Of a stretch of DNA of 8,463 nt, positions 1 to 7,114 are shown in pieces. A program made the position numbers and the translations under genes. The DNA is from JABDGC01 sp964466595 (lineage in GTDB: Bacteria; Pseudomonadota; Gammaproteobacteria; DSM-16500), in NCBI GenBank assembly GCA_964466595.1, contig CAYXNR010000069.1, forward strand, positions 1-8,463, read 5' to 3'. Under the pieces are notes generated by a model. It did no database searches. It had not been told where the DNA came from and was given only the letters and a program-made list of their open reading frames with translations. Within the stretch, counting starts at the first letter, position 1, and the number at the start of each line of letters is the position of its first letter.

Positions 1-53
1 AGAGCGGAGGAATCATAATCCTTGTGTCGTTGGTTCGAATCCGACTACCGCTA
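1..53 (+). tRNA. tRNA with CAU anticodon (elongator Met or Ile2), 3' part only
   Basis: The window opens inside a tRNA gene. Visible are the 3' strand of the D stem (2-5, GAGC), the anticodon stem 7-11/19-23 with a seven-base loop 12-18 and anticodon CAT at 14-16, a five-base variable loop 24-28, the T stem 29-33/41-45 around the loop TTCGAAT at 34-40, the 3' acceptor strand 46-52 and discriminator A at 53. CCA is not encoded. The anticodon stem lacks the three consecutive G-C pairs of initiator tRNA, so fMet is unlikely. Elongator Met and lysidine-modified Ile2 cannot be separated without the 5' half. Confidence 0.9.
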
Positions 54-124
54 TTTCTTTCCCAATTTTCTTTTCAACTCTACTGCAGAAATCAACTTTA
101 TAGTATAAATTTGGGCAATGTACA

Positions 125-130
125 GAGGTG
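125..130 (+). promoter_or_regulatory. Shine-Dalgarno site that decides the start at 133
   Basis: GAGGTG lies two bases before the ATG at 133 and matches the anti-SD core. The in-frame ATG at 118 has no purine-rich sequence in front of it, so 133 is the better start. Confidence 0.55.
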
Positions 131-132
131 CT

Positions 133-819
133 ATGCTTAGATTTTTAACGTGCTCTTTGATTGCGTCTCTTCTAGCAATATTACCAACCGAGGCAAATGC
201 TATGACACAAATTGAATGTTACCGCAGCGAGGCTGTTACAGAACTTCGTCCAGTTCTAGATGCATGGGCCCACGGCAATTATCGAGAATATCCCTATCTC
301 TATGTTTTCCAGCAAGAAAATGACTACAATAAGATCTTCGAAGTCGACCCCACAGCTTTCGTTTTGTTCGCAGAAAAAAAGGGCAAAAAAATAGGACTTT
401 TACAAGCAAATGCTCTCGATTCTTCTTTTCTAAAGAATGCCAAATATACTCCCTACTTAGCTGTTGATCAGATTCAGGAGAGGGGATTTGATCCCGAGAA
501 GACCCTCTATATCACTAGCTTCTTAACAACAACGGAAGAGAGATCGAATAAAGAAATGCTCTCAGAGCTATTTAATCGAGCAGTAGAAATTGCTAAAGAA
601 AAGGGCAAAACACAGATCTGCTACATGGAAATCGTTCAGGATTCTTCTCATCCTCTCAAACCGACTCCCTACACTCCAATCGAACCTTGGTCGGAGCTCA
701 ATGTCCCTTTCAGAAGCACGGGTGTACAGATCGAAATGAGCTGGCCGACACTGCAGCCCAATGGACAGGTAAAAGAAGAAGCTCACACATTGGAAATCTT
801 CATTACCGATATCACTTAG
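133..819 (+). CDS. Exported GNAT-fold (acetyltransferase-like) protein
   Basis: 228 residues from the ATG at 133; an ATG at 118 would add five residues but lacks an SD. Residues 1-23 form a Sec signal peptide: Arg3, a hydrophobic core, and a probable cut after the ANA at 21-23. There is no lipobox. The mature part resembles GNAT N-acetyltransferases: a YPYLY segment (53-57), strand FVLFAEKKGKKIGLL (76-90) like the usual substrate-side strand, a strand-loop-helix around 125-155, and a tail with HPLKP (173-177), a Trp (186) and a late Glu/His pair, as in GNAT proteins ending HPLKP...W. The acetyl-CoA loop RxxGxG/A is not intact: residues 136-142 read RSNKEML. It may therefore have lost catalysis or bind something else. 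An exported GNAT is unusual because acetyl-CoA is cytosolic. It follows a tRNA gene and converges on the dehydrogenase. The GNAT call rests on remembered family patterns; it could be an uncharacterised periplasmic or secreted protein. Confidence 0.6.
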   Translation: MLRFLTCSLIASLLAILPTEANAMTQIECYRSEAVTELRPVLDAWAHGNYREYPYLYVFQQENDYNKIFEVDPTAFVLFAEKKGKKIGLLQANALDSSFLKNAKYTPYLAVDQIQERGFDPEKTLYITSFLTTTEERSNKEMLSELFNRAVEIAKEKGKTQICYMEIVQDSSHPLKPTPYTPIEPWSELNVPFRSTGVQIEMSWPTLQPNGQVKEEAHTLEIFITDIT

Positions 820-824
820 AAGCC

Positions 825-1598
825 TCAGACATAAATCATTTTCTTTGTCATGCCGCCATCGACTACAAAGTTTTGGCCCGTGATAAACCCCGATTTTTCT
901 TTGTCAGACAAAAATAACACCATATTTGCAATATCATCTGGTATTCCTACTCTGCCAACGGGATGCTGCTCCTGATCTTTTTGTGTGATTTGATGCGGAT
1001 TTGCGTGGGGAGACGGTTTGTTTGATGCAGCTGATTGATACTGCTGCACATCTATCCAACCAGGTGAGATAGCATTGACGCGAATGTGTCTTGGGGCAAG
1101 CGACATGGCCATTGCATGTGTCAGAGCCACAATGCCGCCTTTACTTGCGCTATAGCCTTCTGTATTAGCTTCACTCTGAAGGGCGCGGGTAGACGCAATA
1201 TTGATTATGGCACCATTTGTCATGTATTGAGCGGTATAATGAGAAAATGAAAACGTACCGCGTAAATTAACATCGATGACTTTTTCAAAAGCTGAGACTG
1301 CATCACCACTTAAAAAATCGTGATTGAGAGCAATACCGGCATTATTCACTAGTACGTCAATTTTTTTTTCAACCTTTGCAACCTGCTCTACTGCTTGCCT
1401 AATACTCTCCTGATCACCCACATCACAGGGAATAAAAACAGAGCCCGGCATTGCTGACGCAAGTTCCTTACCAGCACCTGTATCAAGATCAACAAAATAC
1501 ACCTTGTATTTTGCCTTACTGAACGCATGGCAGATTGCGCGGCCAATTCCTTTGGCCCCTCCGGTTATCAATACCACTCTTTGCGATGTCTCTGTCAT
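825..1598 (-). CDS. Short-chain dehydrogenase/reductase (classical SDR family oxidoreductase)
   Basis: 257 residues, the usual length of a classical SDR. Cofactor site TGGAKGIG at 12-19; Asp37 at the end of the second strand favours NAD(H) over NADP(H). The NNAG motif is at 85-88, and the catalytic residues are Asn111, Ser136, Tyr149 and Lys153 (YSASK at 149-153). RVNAISPG at 173-180 and a C-terminal VDGGMTKKMIYV complete the fold; that tail is common in FabG-like SDRs of unknown substrate. All catalytic residues are present, so it should be an active, cytosolic oxidoreductase. The substrate cannot be read from sequence (3-oxoacyl, sugar or alcohol are all possible), hence no gene symbol. The start is supported by GGGAG (1606-1610) seven bases upstream. 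It appears to be a single-gene unit with its own promoter and converges with the GNAT-like gene across 5 bp without an obvious terminator. No functional link to the effector-like operon is visible. Confidence 0.93.
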   Translation of the reverse strand: MTETSQRVVLITGGAKGIGRAICHAFSKAKYKVYFVDLDTGAGKELASAMPGSVFIPCDVGDQESIRQAVEQVAKVEKKIDVLVNNAGIALNHDFLSGDAVSAFEKVIDVNLRGTFSFSHYTAQYMTNGAIINIASTRALQSEANTEGYSASKGGIVALTHAMAMSLAPRHIRVNAISPGWIDVQQYQSAASNKPSPHANPHQITQKDQEQHPVGRVGIPDDIANMVLFLSDKEKSGFITGQNFVVDGGMTKKMIYV

Positions 1599-1622
1599 TA
1601 TCTTTCTCCCATTGTCTACAGA

Positions 1623-1650
1623 ACCATAATCGATTGGAGTATATTTTCAA
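1623..1650 (-). promoter_or_regulatory. Candidate sigma70-type promoter of the dehydrogenase gene
   Basis: On the minus strand TTGAAA (1645-1650) and TATGGT (1623-1628) are 16 bases apart, five and four matches to consensus. This places the transcript start about 20 bases before the start codon. Found by eye. Confidence 0.35.
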
Positions 1651-1733
1651 AGGGATCGGATATTCCTTAGAAACACCCAGATTTTTAAAGGTCTCCCACG
1701 AGGATTCGGGAAGTTTTTGCATAAATAAAAAAA

Positions 1734-1753
1734 GCCGCTAATTACTTAGCGGC
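1734..1753 (-). terminator. Rho-independent terminator of the LRR/Sel1 operon
   Basis: A perfect 8-bp stem (GCCGCTAA pairing with TTAGCGGC) closes a four-base loop. Read on the minus strand it is followed directly by a T-rich run (1721-1733), the classic intrinsic terminator layout. It lies about 80 bases past the stop codon at 1832. There is no T run on the plus-strand side, so it acts on leftward transcripts only. Confidence 0.8.
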
Positions 1754-1756
1754 CTC

Positions 1757-1785
1757 CAGGGTCGGAAGTTGAAGTCCGACCACTG
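1757..1785 (-). repeat. Second hairpin just before the terminator
   Basis: GGTCGGA (1760-1766) pairs with TCCGACC (1775-1781) around an eight-base loop. Three further pairs (1757-1759 with 1783-1785) form across a one-base bulge. It lies between the last operon gene and the terminator hairpin and has no T tract of its own in the minus-strand direction. It could protect the mRNA 3' end or be a decayed second terminator. Confidence 0.6.
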
Positions 1786-1831
1786 CAAAAAAAACAGAAT
1801 TCTTTATTTATGTGCTACGTGGTTAGCATTT

Positions 1832-3694
1832 CTAGTTGTCATCGTCTCGCACAACTTTAAAATTTCCCTCATCGATAATAGATCCTCCAATGATCTGAGA
1901 GGCTGTTAAAGATTCCTTACCCTTAGGAAGCACTAAATGAGGGCATTCTTTTATGATAAGATTACCATTCAGGATAAATCCTTCTGGCAGCGACTCGATA
2001 TTAGTTTCCTCGATGGTAAAATTGCCTTGAATTCCCAATCCTACAGGTAGTTCTTTCAAATTAGGGCATTCTGAGATTGTTAAATCTTTTCGCACTTTGA
2101 GTCCCTTAGGCAGATTTTCCAGCTTAGGGCAGTTCCGAATGATAATATTGCCTCCAACTTGGACATCCGATAGTGATTTCAATAACTGGCAGTTTTCAAG
2201 GATCAGATCTCCTTTCACTTTGATCCCTTTAGCGAGCTCTTCTGAACCCAAAACATTGCGAAGGGTTAAGTTACCTTCAATCTCCATCCCTTCTGAAGTC
2301 AGTGGAATGCGGTCTCTTTCACTAATGTACGGAGGCAGATTATGCTCAATGGTCATCGACCCTTGAACCTTAAGGCCCTTAGGTAGCGACTTGCAAACAC
2401 GAATTTTTAATTCGCCTTCAGTGACAGTTACAGTTACATTAGCGGGGAAGTTGTAGCCCATCTCCAACCAGTGTGCAAATTCATAGTTATCATAAGATTT
2501 CTGAATATTATGTTTGTAAGCTTCTGTTCCTCTCCAAACCATCCATGACGCATTTCTAACGACGGGTGCTGCAACTGCGCTTGTCATCCTTCGAAATAAG
2601 GAAGGTGCTGCTGCTCGTGCAACTTGCGGTGGTGCTATTAAAGAGGGTCCTGTACCCAAATCATCATATGGTTCTAAAGCCACTGCGCTGGGAGAGACCG
2701 GCTGTGCCATAGCAAAGACAACTGGTTTCGGCTGAAGGCGAGGTTCTGGAAATCTAAAAATCAAGCCGGGGAGTTTTGCTTCTTTTAATTCAGCGATTGT
2801 CTCTTCAGAAAGGCCTGTTTTTTCTAGATAGACATAATGATTCTCTTCATCAATCACTTCATTAGTAGGTTGACCTTTTTCTGTGTCGTGAATAGATATT
2901 ACACCTAACGTCATGATCGATTTTGGCAGCGACGTCAAACTAGGACATTCCTTAAAGGCTAGACTCCCTGCACTTTCAATACCTACCTGAAAATCGTCGG
3001 GCATTGTTGTAAACATCGGGCATTTCTCAATACATAGAGAACGTCTAACCCTTAGACCTTCTCCTATTGCGGTTAGTTTTGCACAACCGAGAAGCTCCAC
3101 TTGTCTTGCCTGCACATTCTTAGGGAGGGATGTCAACTCTGAGCAATAATAAATTTGCAGAGTGCTTTTAGTCTTCAGTCCTTCACCTATCGATATTAAA
3201 CCAGCGCTATGGATGTAGATAGTGTCCTTAACTTGAACATTCTCGCCAATTGTTTTCAAATTTGGGCATTTTTGAATGTTTATTCTCCCACCAATTATCA
3301 GACCTCGAGGCAAGGATTGGATGCCTATGCTTCCACTAATAAACAGATTGCCATCAATCTCTAGGTCCTCTGGTAACGTTTCCAAATGAGCGTTATCATC
3401 AAGGGTCAGGTTTCCTTCAATTTTTCTGAGTCCCTGCGGCAAAGTACTGAAAGTGGTCTTTGAAAGATCCAGATTTCCGGAGATGCCAAAACTTTCGGGG
3501 AATTCAAAGCCATTTTCCATCATTTTTAGGAACATTGCTGCGTTATAAAATGTATCAACTTCCCTTTCAGTCATGGGGACTGCTGCGGCAGCAATCGGCT
3601 GCGGCATAGGAACAGCCGTAGGCTGAGTATTGACAGGTAATGCTGTCGAAGCCTCGACTGGTGTACCGGTAACTGAATTCGTTGATGATGACAT
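1832..3694 (-). CDS. Leucine-rich-repeat protein with two LRR modules and no NEL domain; putative effector
   Basis: 620 residues with no signal peptide or membrane segment. Residues 1-45 are Ser/Thr then Pro/Ala/Val-rich, with PMPQ at 29-32. A short helical cap (about 46-70) leads into LRR module 1 (about 70-290) of 20-22-residue repeats of the type LPxGLxVxGNLxLxxCxxLxx. It closes with a cap at 293-315 (TGLSEETIAELKEAK...FRF) that aligns without gaps with residues 315-337 of the NEL protein upstream. A Pro/Ala-rich linker (about 316-400) follows. A second cap (about 403-425) and LRR module 2 (about 425-590) then repeat the layout, ending in a polar tail DDDN. LRRs of this kind form curved binding surfaces; the family members known to me act as secreted effectors (YopM, IpaH, SspH types). 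It is last in the operon, 32 bp after the Sel1 gene; the SD AGGA (3702-3705) is seven bases before ATG. It is clearly a paralogue of the NEL protein without the catalytic half. Binding partner unknown. Confidence 0.85.
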   Translation of the reverse strand: MSSSTNSVTGTPVEASTALPVNTQPTAVPMPQPIAAAAVPMTEREVDTFYNAAMFLKMMENGFEFPESFGISGNLDLSKTTFSTLPQGLRKIEGNLTLDDNAHLETLPEDLEIDGNLFISGSIGIQSLPRGLIIGGRINIQKCPNLKTIGENVQVKDTIYIHSAGLISIGEGLKTKSTLQIYYCSELTSLPKNVQARQVELLGCAKLTAIGEGLRVRRSLCIEKCPMFTTMPDDFQVGIESAGSLAFKECPSLTSLPKSIMTLGVISIHDTEKGQPTNEVIDEENHYVYLEKTGLSEETIAELKEAKLPGLIFRFPEPRLQPKPVVFAMAQPVSPSAVALEPYDDLGTGPSLIAPPQVARAAAPSLFRRMTSAVAAPVVRNASWMVWRGTEAYKHNIQKSYDNYEFAHWLEMGYNFPANVTVTVTEGELKIRVCKSLPKGLKVQGSMTIEHNLPPYISERDRIPLTSEGMEIEGNLTLRNVLGSEELAKGIKVKGDLILENCQLLKSLSDVQVGGNIIIRNCPKLENLPKGLKVRKDLTISECPNLKELPVGLGIQGNFTIEETNIESLPEGFILNGNLIIKECPHLVLPKGKESLTASQIIGGSIIDEGNFKVVRDDDN

Positions 3695-3726
3695 GTTTTT
3701 TTCCTTTTTTATTTATTATAGTTTTA

Positions 3727-5121
3727 TTAGTGGTAAACCTTTCTCTCATCGGCTAACTGCGCATCGAGTGCATCTAAGACTTGTTCTGCAGAAGCTTTTA
3801 TAGAGTCATTTCCTAATTTACTTGCTTGTCGGTAGCAGCTGTAAGCCTGTAGTTTGTCCGGTTCTACGCCTGTTCCTTTCTCGTACATCTCACCTAAACA
3901 CAAGTAAGCAAGAGCATAGTTTTGCTCAGCTGAGAGCTTACAAAATCTCGCAGCGGCTTCTTGGTCTTGATCGATTCCACGACCAAAGTAAAGGCAAGCT
4001 GCGACGGCAAATTGCGCCTCAGGAAGCCCTTGGGCTGATGCTTGTTCGAAATATCTGAAGGCCTCATATATATCTATCTCTACACCCATTTCTCCATGAG
4101 TAAAACAAGTGCCGAGTCTATATGCTGCTTTAGCATTTCCTAGACGTGCGGCTTCTAGATAGTTTTTGAGAGCCTCGTTTTGATCGATGACTACGCCTAA
4201 TTTGCCATGTTCAGAACAATCAGCTAATTTATGCAGAGCATCCGCATGACCTTGAGCGGCTGATTTTTTAAAATTGTCTAAAGCTTTATAGGCGTCTTTT
4301 CTGACCCCTCCTGTTCCATTTTCATAAAATTCACCTAAGATGAATTGGGCGCCAGAATGTCCTTGAAGTGCTGCTTTTTTATAGTTATCTAAGGCTTTAA
4401 TTGGATCAGCTTGGACACCATAGCCATTTCGATAACACTGAGCTAAAGCAAATTCTGCACAGGCATGTTTTTCACTAGCTGCTTTGGTAAAATAAGAAAA
4501 AGCTTTTGCAAGATCCTGCTCTGGACCTGTTAGATGAAAAATTCCTAATCGAAATTGTAATTCAGCACGTGCTGTTGCTGCTTGCTTATTTCCTAGTTTC
4601 ACTGCTTTATCATAATTTTCGATGGCCATGATAGGATCTTGATCTACACCGATGCCTTGCTCATAGCAGCGGCCGACAGCGAATTGAGCTCCAGCATGTC
4701 CTAAAGAGGCCGCTATCTCATAACATTTAAAGGCAGCAAAGTCGTTTTGCTCACAGCCCTTTCCATTTTCGGCAAAATCACCCAGTTTATAGATAGATTC
4801 TACATGTTTTTGGCAAGCCGCTTGGTCATAATAAAAGAAAGCTTTTTCGAAATCTTGCGCCTGCTCAAAATGTTGAGCTAAGGCAAATTGTGCGCCTACA
4901 TGTCCTTGAGCAGCTGCTATTAAATACCTGTCAACGTTACTCGTTAAATTGGCTACGGTGTATTGATAACTTGCAGTGAAGGCAGAGAACCATCCTCCGG
5001 TATTACTTAGCACAGTTTGAGCTGTAGATGCAATAGCCTGAGCCTCTTCGCTAGCAATAGCAGCAGTTAGGGCTACATTTAATGAGCTAAGTCCTGATTC
5101 TTGAACCGTAGTTGTTGACAT
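3727..5121 (-). CDS. Sel1-like repeat (TPR-like) protein
   Basis: 464 residues. After a Ser/Thr/Ala-rich N-terminus (1-65; no cleavable signal, one mildly hydrophobic aromatic patch near 43-57) come about ten Sel1-type repeats of 33-37 residues from about residue 66 to 438. Typical copies read GHAGAQFAVGRCYEQGIGV (141-159) and GHSGAQFILGEFYENGTGG (254-272). Sel1 repeats are paired helices that stack into a protein-binding solenoid; in intracellular bacteria such proteins often bind host factors or assemble complexes. No catalytic motif is visible, so a scaffold role is the safest inference. It is the middle gene of the operon: 14 bp after the NEL gene stop, with SD GAGGA (5126-5130) four bases before ATG, and 32 bp before the second LRR gene. 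Tight spacing suggests co-translation with the ligase. Confidence 0.9.
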   Translation of the reverse strand: MSTTTVQESGLSSLNVALTAAIASEEAQAIASTAQTVLSNTGGWFSAFTASYQYTVANLTSNVDRYLIAAAQGHVGAQFALAQHFEQAQDFEKAFFYYDQAACQKHVESIYKLGDFAENGKGCEQNDFAAFKCYEIAASLGHAGAQFAVGRCYEQGIGVDQDPIMAIENYDKAVKLGNKQAATARAELQFRLGIFHLTGPEQDLAKAFSYFTKAASEKHACAEFALAQCYRNGYGVQADPIKALDNYKKAALQGHSGAQFILGEFYENGTGGVRKDAYKALDNFKKSAAQGHADALHKLADCSEHGKLGVVIDQNEALKNYLEAARLGNAKAAYRLGTCFTHGEMGVEIDIYEAFRYFEQASAQGLPEAQFAVAACLYFGRGIDQDQEAAARFCKLSAEQNYALAYLCLGEMYEKGTGVEPDKLQAYSCYRQASKLGNDSIKASAEQVLDALDAQLADERKVYH

Positions 5122-5135
5122 ATGATCCTCTTTTT

Positions 5136-7052
5136 TTAGTTGTTATTTTTGTTTAAACGTTTGAGCTGTTTCAGATCGATCGGCAATCGCGTCGCTGGAT
5201 CTGTGCCTTTATCGACATACCACTTTACAAATTCGGCGTAGTCATAGATGTTGCCGGCGTAGAGAATAGGCTGTTGAGGAGCTACACCAGCAATAAGACA
5301 GGTGTCCTCACTTTCAACTAATTGTTCACAGAGTTCAAGAGCCTCAAAAGCTGGAACTAAAGAGCGTCTTTCGTGCTTGATCCACGGACTCCAGGTCTTC
5401 AAGAAGGCATCAAGGCACGTCTCTGTACACTGAAGAGCAATCTGGTCGCCAAATGCTGCAATTTGCTCATCGGTCACATCAGCGCATCCTCTAAAGATCA
5501 TGTTCCGTGTTTGGATAGGGAGGTTGAATCGAGCAGCTAAGGCAATCTGGAAGGCGAGATAGACAGAAATTTCATCGACATATCCCAGAGTAGGGATTAA
5601 CTCTGCTGCTGTTTTGTTCACGAGTTCTAAAAGCAAAAAGCTTCTGCCAAAACTTCTTAAATCGTCTTGTGAGTAGGGATTTCTTTCTAGATGATCGATG
5701 ATGATCTTGAGTTCGATCTCTTGCAAAGCTGAAATAATCCGATCGTCGCAGGAAGCCAGGCCTTGATACATCAAATCAACAACGAACTCACAGATCGTGT
5801 TGTCTTGGGACATTAAGTCAAAAACTTCGATAATGCGCTTTCCAAGCAAGGGTCTTGCTTCTTTATTTTGATATTCGGCTGTTGTTGTGAGTCTTTCTAA
5901 GAATCTGAGAACTTCTTCAAGTTGGTTTTCGATGTGAATTTGAGGCAGATCAAGATCAGGATCATGGGCAGTCTCTAGCCAAAATTCTAAAGCAGCGTCT
6001 AGATCTTTGAATTCTTCCGTCGACTCTGATTTAGGATTAGAAAAATGGAATTGTATGCCTTCCGCGCGAGCTTCTCTTAGTCTTGTGATGAGAGCTCCTG
6101 ACAGGCTTGTGTCAGTCAAATCAATGACTCGAACACTGCCATCTGGTTTTGGGCCTAAAGTCGTGATCCAAGAAGGAAGAGATACGATACCTCGGCAGCC
6201 AAAAAGGTTAATATCTTCTTCTACATATAATCCTTGTGAGAGAGATCGTAAATTCATACAGTGGACAAGATTCAAAATGCCCCCGACCCTTAAATCTTCT
6301 GTTAATGCAACTAAGTTTGTGTTGGAAAGATCTAAGTTGCCGGCTACTTGCAAGTTATGAGGCAGCACAGCTAACCGAGTGCATCTGGAAAGATTAAAAT
6401 TGCCTCTAATTCTTAAATTCGGAGGTAATGAAACCAAATTTCTACAGCCTGAAGCATTGATATCGCCACCGACTTTGATATCGGCAGGAAGCGTTTGTAA
6501 AAGGATACAGCTATAGAGGTTCAAGTTGCCATTAACACGCAGCAAGGGTGGTAATAAGCTAATTCCTATGCAGTCGGCGAGATTAAGATCTCCACCAACT
6601 CTTAAGTTTCTCGGCAACAACTTCACATATGAATTGCCGAAAAGATTCATATTACCGGTAACTCTAAGTCCGTCTGGAAGGGTGGTTAAGTAAGGGTTAT
6701 GGAAAAGATAGAAATTGCCTTTAACGATGAGTCCGGTTGGAAGCGGCGTTGCACCATGATAGTCTGAAAGGTCTAGGTCGCCTTTAACAACGGTACCTGG
6801 GGCAAATTGATGGTTTTGTGCTAACAGTCTTTTAAATTCAGCAGGAGAGTAAGTCTGTAAGACCTCGTTAGCCTGATTCATGATAATAGGGGTCACTTCG
6901 GCTAAGGGTGTAACCCTTTTTGGAGCTAGCGGTTTAGTCGCAGCAACCATTCGTTGAGGCATGGGCATGCTGGATTGAACACCTTCAATTTCGCAGGGTA
7001 GGTAATAGGTTCCGGGCTTACTGCTCTTCGCTAAATCCGTTGGGGATGACAA
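5136..7052 (-). CDS. LRR-NEL E3 ubiquitin ligase (IpaH/SspH-like) with a U-box-like C-terminus; putative effector
   Basis: 638 residues. Residues 1-60: Ser/Thr then Pro-rich, with PMPQ at 30-33. 65-90: helical cap. 88-312: about ten LRRs of 20-21 residues (LPxxLxVxGNLNLxxCxxL). 315-337: LRR end cap. About 345-565: helical domain matching NEL ligases. Its CxD motif is SCDDR (434-438), catalytic Cys435 and Asp437. Further NEL-like blocks are GRSFLLLELVNKTAAE (469-484), VDEISVYLAFQIALA (492-506), LPIQTRNMIF (511-520) and WSPW (554-557). NEL enzymes take ubiquitin from host E2 onto the Cys and pass it to substrates held by the LRR; bacteria have no ubiquitin, so the target would be a eukaryotic host. 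Residues 585-629 then resemble a U-box: CLI, an aligned PI, GNIYDYAEFVKW (600-611), TDPATRLPI (617-625). The start is TTG at 7052: GGAG lies six bases upstream and an in-frame TAA 21 bases upstream rules out a longer start, while the next ATG (residue 30) would drop the N-terminal stretch. It is first gene of a three-gene operon. Confidence 0.85.
   Translation of the reverse strand: MSSPTDLAKSSKPGTYYLPCEIEGVQSSMPMPQRMVAATKPLAPKRVTPLAEVTPIIMNQANEVLQTYSPAEFKRLLAQNHQFAPGTVVKGDLDLSDYHGATPLPTGLIVKGNFYLFHNPYLTTLPDGLRVTGNMNLFGNSYVKLLPRNLRVGGDLNLADCIGISLLPPLLRVNGNLNLYSCILLQTLPADIKVGGDINASGCRNLVSLPPNLRIRGNFNLSRCTRLAVLPHNLQVAGNLDLSNTNLVALTEDLRVGGILNLVHCMNLRSLSQGLYVEEDINLFGCRGIVSLPSWITTLGPKPDGSVRVIDLTDTSLSGALITRLREARAEGIQFHFSNPKSESTEEFKDLDAALEFWLETAHDPDLDLPQIHIENQLEEVLRFLERLTTTAEYQNKEARPLLGKRIIEVFDLMSQDNTICEFVVDLMYQGLASCDDRIISALQEIELKIIIDHLERNPYSQDDLRSFGRSFLLLELVNKTAAELIPTLGYVDEISVYLAFQIALAARFNLPIQTRNMIFRGCADVTDEQIAAFGDQIALQCTETCLDAFLKTWSPWIKHERRSLVPAFEALELCEQLVESEDTCLIAGVAPQQPILYAGNIYDYAEFVKWYVDKGTDPATRLPIDLKQLKRLNKNNN
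5157..5316 (-). other. U-box-like segment within the LRR-NEL protein
   Basis: Residues about 580-631 follow the U-box order: first-loop Cys585, the PI pair at 595-596 where U-boxes have DPV, Gly600 with Tyr603-Asp604 where they have GHTYER, Trp611 of the central helix, and DPATRLPI (618-625) where they have CPVTRQPL. A short helix DLKQLKRL ends the protein. The first proline after Cys and the DPV aspartate are absent, so it may be degenerate. Confidence 0.55.
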
Positions 7053-7058
7053 AACTAT

Positions 7059-7062
7059 CTCC
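7059..7062 (-). promoter_or_regulatory. Shine-Dalgarno site supporting the TTG start at 7052
   Basis: GGAG on the minus strand lies six bases before TTG (7050-7052). Together with the in-frame stop upstream it fixes the start. Confidence 0.65.
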
Positions 7063-7077
7063 GTTTTTATTAATTAT

Positions 7078-7087
7078 GTTAAATAAG
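7078..7087 (-). repeat. CTTATTTAAC element, ligase-side copy
   Basis: On the minus strand CTTATTTAAC ends 25 bases before the ligase start codon. The same ten bases occur on the plus strand at 7344-7353 facing the kinase gene, so both copies point toward their gene. It could be an operator or shared regulatory site. Confidence 0.4.
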
Positions 7088-7114
7088 TATTAATTAGTTT
7101 TATTAACATCGTCT

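Noticed and set aside
1..53. Initiator tRNA-fMet
   Set aside because: The anticodon stem lacks the three consecutive G-C pairs of initiator tRNAs.
118..132. Upstream ATG at 118 as start of the GNAT-like gene
   Set aside because: No SD precedes it, while the ATG at 133 has GAGGTG just upstream and starts directly at the signal peptide's basic end.
1832..3694. NEL or other catalytic domain in the second LRR protein
   Set aside because: No CxD motif or NEL helical blocks; the C-terminus is LRR to almost the last residue.
3715..3720. Perfect TATAAT on the minus strand between the Sel1 gene and the second LRR gene
   Set aside because: No -35 at a suitable distance (GAAAGG at 17 bases), and the 32-bp gap is A/T-only in most positions. 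An internal promoter is possible but not supported.
6117..6791. CRISPR-like regular repeats of about 63 bp
   Set aside because: The periodicity is the 21-residue LRR of the protein; the bases differ between copies and lie in an open reading frame.
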